This document shows, in pieces, positions 61,521 to 64,000 of a stretch of DNA of 64,000 bases. The stretch is from an uncultured Carboxylicivirga sp. (lineage in GTDB: Bacteria; Bacteroidota; Bacteroidia; Bacteroidales; Marinilabiliaceae), in contig CANLLN010000013.1 in NCBI GenBank assembly GCA_947491945.1, positions 57,296-121,295 of the forward strand. Reading direction: 5' to 3'. A program made the translations under genes and the position numbers. Position 1 is the stretch's first letter. Each line of letters opens with the position of its first letter. Below the pieces are notes generated by a model. The model had not been told where the DNA came from. It did not search any database and worked only from the letters and a program-made list of their open reading frames with translations.

Positions 61521-62585
61521 ATGAAACTAAATATAGCAGTATTGCCCGGCGATGGCATTGGACCTGAAATAGTGGCACAAGCACAGAAGGTTTTGGATGC
61601 TGTGGCCACCCGGTTTAATCACGAAATAGTTTATACAAATGCTCTTGTGGGTGCCTCCGCCATCGACAAGGTGGGAAACCCTTATCCAAAGGAAACCCAT
61701 GAAGTATGTTTGAAATCAGATGCCGTGCTTTTTGGTGCCATTGGCGATCCTAAATACGATAATGATCCAAGGGCAAAGGTACGCCCCGAGCAAGGCCTCC
61801 TGGCCATGCGCAAGCAGTTGGGGCTGTATGCCAATATTCGTCCGGTTACCACTTTTCCATCACTCATAGATAAGAGTCCGCTTCGGCCTGATATTGTTGA
61901 AGGTGCTGATTTTGTGGTGGTGCGTGAGCTCACCGGGGGTATTTATTTCGGCGAGAAGGGGCGTTCGGAAGATTTAAAGAAAGCTTTTGATACCTGTACT
62001 TATACTACTGAAGAGATAGAGCGTATCCTCAAGCTTGCTTTTTCCTACGCCGGAAAGCGGGATAGACGACTGACGGTGATTGATAAAGCGAATGTGTTGG
62101 CTACTTCACGCCTATGGCGTGAGACAGCGCAAGCCATGGAAGCCGATTATAGTGATGTTGAGGTGGATTATATGTTTGTGGATAATGCCGCCATGCAGCT
62201 TATTCAGTGGCCCAAAAAATTTGATGTGATGGTTACTGAGAATATGTTTGGTGACATCATTAGCGATGAGGCCTCAGTAATCACGGGTTCTCTGGGTTTG
62301 TTGCCTTCGGCATCGGTGGGTGTGCACACCTCTGTTTTTGAACCCATCCACGGCTCCTATCCGCAGGCAGCCGGTAAAGATATTGCCAACCCTGTTGCCA
62401 CTGTGCTTTCGGCAGCCATGTTGCTGGAGTCCCTCGATCTGCAGGAAGAGGCCAAACTAGTGCGTCAGGCTGTGCTTAAATCATTGGATGAAGGCAAGGT
62501 AACCGAGGATATCGCCAAAGAAGGATTAGCCTGTAAAACATCGGAAGTTGGCGACTGGCTCGCCGCTTATATCAAGAATAATTAA
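61521..62585 (+). CDS. leuB: 3-isopropylmalate dehydrogenase
   Basis: NAD-dependent oxidative decarboxylase of the leucine branch. The 354 residues begin [21 protein letters not shown] and contain [21 protein letters not shown] (in part), [14 protein letters not shown] with the family [10 protein letters not shown] motif, and [25 protein letters not shown] (in part). The ELTGGIYFG tract separates it from isocitrate dehydrogenase. It is followed by a terminator, then ilvA. Confidence 0.96.
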   Translation: MKLNIAVLPGDGIGPEIVAQAQKVLDAVATRFNHEIVYTNALVGASAIDKVGNPYPKETHEVCLKSDAVLFGAIGDPKYDNDPRAKVRPEQGLLAMRKQLGLYANIRPVTTFPSLIDKSPLRPDIVEGADFVVVRELTGGIYFGEKGRSEDLKKAFDTCTYTTEEIERILKLAFSYAGKRDRRLTVIDKANVLATSRLWRETAQAMEADYSDVEVDYMFVDNAAMQLIQWPKKFDVMVTENMFGDIISDEASVITGSLGLLPSASVGVHTSVFEPIHGSYPQAAGKDIANPVATVLSAAMLLESLDLQEEAKLVRQAVLKSLDEGKVTEDIAKEGLACKTSEVGDWLAAYIKNN

Positions 62586-62593
62586 TAGCACTT

Positions 62594-62627
62594 AACCTGT
62601 CAGGAAATAGAATTCTGACAGGTTTTT
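62594..62627 (+). terminator. Terminator between leuB and ilvA
   Basis: AACCTGTCAG (62594-62603) and CTGACAGGTT (62615-62624) form a ten-pair stem followed by TTTTT. It should end most ilv-leu transcription, leaving ilvA to readthrough. No separate ilvA promoter is obvious in the 23 bases after it. Confidence 0.82.
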
Positions 62628-62650
62628 GTTAAAAATACACCAGCAATAAA

Positions 62651-63931
62651 ATGACAACGAAAAACGGAATAGCAGCTTTTGCAGATTTTTACCCAACTGT
62701 TGATGCTGTAAAAAAGGCCAAAGAAACGATCTCCGATGTGGTGGAGACAACGCCTTTGATGCGTAATCTTAATTTGTCGAAACAATACTGTGCCAATATT
62801 TGCCTCAAGCGAGAGGATCTGTTGTCGGTGCGCTCGTACAAAATTCGGGGTGCTTATAATAAGATTAAAAGTCTGACCAAGCAGCAGGTGGCTGCGGGTA
62901 TTGTGTGTGCGAGTGCTGGTAACCATGCACAGGGTGTGGCTTACTCATGCCGCGAGCTGGGTATTAACGGATATATTTATATGCCGGCCACCACACCAAG
63001 GCAAAAGGTGAATCAGGTAAAAATGTTCGGACAAGGCTTTGTGGAAGTTGTACTGCAGGGCGATACCTTCGATGATGCCTATAACGCCGCTATGCAAGAG
63101 TGTACACGCACGGGACGTACTTTTATTCATCCCTTTGACGATCCACAGATTATTGAGGGGCAGGCTACGGTTGGCCTCGAACTTATGGAACAGGCCGATC
63201 AGCCGCTCGACTATATCTTTGTACCCATCGGTGGTGGTGGACTGGCTTCGGGATTGGGCGCTTACGTAAAACAGATAAGTCCAGATACCAAGATTATTGG
63301 TGTGGAGCCTGCCGGGGCTCCGGCTATGCACACCGCCATGAAAAAGGGAGAAGTGGTGGAGTTGCAGGATATTGATAAGTTTGTGGATGGTGCCGCAGTG
63401 CAACGGGTAGGGGCAACTAACTTACCCATCTGTCAGCGCGTACTCGATGATATTATACTTGTGCCCGAGGGAAAAGTATGCACCAAAATTTTGGAGCTCT
63501 ATAACTATGAGGCCATCGTAGTAGAGCCTGCCGGCGCTCTTAGTATTGCCGCTCTTGATTTTTATGCTGAACAGATCATTGGTAAAAATGTGGTGTGTAT
63601 ATTAAGCGGCAGTAATAATGACATTACCCGCACCGAGGAAATTAAAGAGCGTTCCCTCCTCTACGAGGGGCTGAAGCATTATTTCATTGTTCGCTTTCCA
63701 CAACGTGCAGGAGCCTTAAAAACCTTTGTGGATAAGGTGTTGGGCCCCACTGATGATATCACACATTTTGAGTATAAAAAGAAAACCGCACGTGCCATGG
63801 GCCCGGTGGTGATTGGCATTGAGATTCAAACGCCAGATGACTTTAATGGGCTCAAGGAGCGTATGGTACAGTATGGCTTTGTAGCAGAATACCTGAACGA
63901 ACGGCCTGATCTTTTTCAGTATCTTATTTAG
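62651..63931 (+). CDS. ilvA: Threonine ammonia-lyase (threonine deaminase)
   Basis: Makes 2-oxobutanoate for isoleucine. The 426 residues have the PLP lysine in SVRSYKIRGAYNKI, SAGNHAQGVAYSC, the phosphate loop IGGGGLASGLG and one ACT-like regulatory domain (about 335-426): HYFIVRFPQRAGALKTFVDKVLGPTDDI in pieces. A single C-terminal ACT-like unit marks the short biosynthetic form, shorter than the 514-residue E. coli enzyme. Isoleucine feedback is expected. Last gene of the cluster. Confidence 0.95.
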   Translation: MTTKNGIAAFADFYPTVDAVKKAKETISDVVETTPLMRNLNLSKQYCANICLKREDLLSVRSYKIRGAYNKIKSLTKQQVAAGIVCASAGNHAQGVAYSCRELGINGYIYMPATTPRQKVNQVKMFGQGFVEVVLQGDTFDDAYNAAMQECTRTGRTFIHPFDDPQIIEGQATVGLELMEQADQPLDYIFVPIGGGGLASGLGAYVKQISPDTKIIGVEPAGAPAMHTAMKKGEVVELQDIDKFVDGAAVQRVGATNLPICQRVLDDIILVPEGKVCTKILELYNYEAIVVEPAGALSIAALDFYAEQIIGKNVVCILSGSNNDITRTEEIKERSLLYEGLKHYFIVRFPQRAGALKTFVDKVLGPTDDITHFEYKKKTARAMGPVVIGIEIQTPDDFNGLKERMVQYGFVAEYLNERPDLFQYLI

Positions 63932-64000
63932 GGATATTCATAAGTTGACTTATATCTTTGATATCTAGATAATTATTACTATCTTAAAAGTATAACAAAA

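Noticed and set aside
1..64000. tRNA, rRNA, CRISPR, prophage or IS elements
   Set aside because: I looked through all gaps and found no cloverleaf with CCA end, no regular direct-repeat array and no transposase or integrase gene. A covariance-model scan would be needed to exclude small RNAs.

Overview
This window is chromosomal DNA from an aerobic or microaerobic member of the Bacteroidota, probably a gliding or marine Bacteroidales/Marinilabiliales-like lineage. I infer this from a gliding-motility ATPase of the GldA type, a probable type IX secretion sorting tail, DUF5687/DUF4286/DUF4178 proteins typical of the phylum, a DnaE with an N-terminal exonuclease domain, the long form of IspG, and repeated Bacteroidota-type promoters (TTG or TTTG about 17-22 bases upstream of TAnnTTTG). 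No rRNA, tRNA, CRISPR array, prophage or insertion sequence could be recognised. The only clearly accessory DNA is an AT-rich toxin-antitoxin island near 30.4-31.3 kb.

Layout. 0-3.7 kb: the end of an SPFH protein, a DUF5687 ABC exporter pair and biotin-protein ligase. 3.7-8.5 kb: rsfS-ftsH-LUD protein-cdsA-psd (ribosome silencing, membrane proteolysis, phospholipid synthesis). 8.5-18.4 kb: an unpaired cytochrome-oxidase-III/IV-like pair, a nucleobase permease, an SLC12-like transporter, a GT-C glycosyltransferase with a methyltransferase-GT2 fusion, coaD and a thioredoxin-fold protein. 18.4-25.0 kb: a PspA envelope-stress operon running into a polyamine-synthesis and K+-channel module. 25-30.2 kb: ruvC, DUF4286, serS, rpmA/rplU, bifunctional nuclease, nucleoside transporter. 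30.4-31.3 kb: HigBA-like island. 31.5-50.5 kb: mostly housekeeping genes (trxA, dnaE, rpsP, rpoN, asnS, ispG, gldA, pdxH, cobalamin adenosyltransferase, rimM, thioesterase, Sua5/YrdC, dapD). 51.8-63.9 kb: a complete branched-chain amino-acid cluster, ilvD-ilvB-ilvN-ilvC-leuA-leuC-leuD-leuB-ilvA.

Two systems stand out. First, the ilv-leu cluster is preceded by a strong promoter, a 21-codon leader peptide packed with Ile, Leu and Val codons, and a 12-bp intrinsic terminator. Pairing segments 1:2, 2:3 and 3:4 can all be drawn by eye, giving a full ribosome-mediated attenuator in a phylum where few have been worked out. Second, the YbjN-like/PspA/DUF4178/Ser-Arg-tail/DUF350 block resembles, gene for gene, the enterobacterial yjfIJKLM block. 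Here it continues into a membrane-fused aminopropyltransferase, an AdoMet decarboxylase and a two-TM K+ channel with an RCK domain. This suggests an envelope-stress system linked to polyamines and ion flux.

Smaller points are a strong terminator-like hairpin inside the 5' coding part of the LUD gene, a 20-bp perfect palindrome over the toxin-antitoxin promoter, CTAG-rich degenerate repeats in several ilv-leu spacers, and an imperfect inverted repeat upstream of rpsP that resembles an interspersed element.
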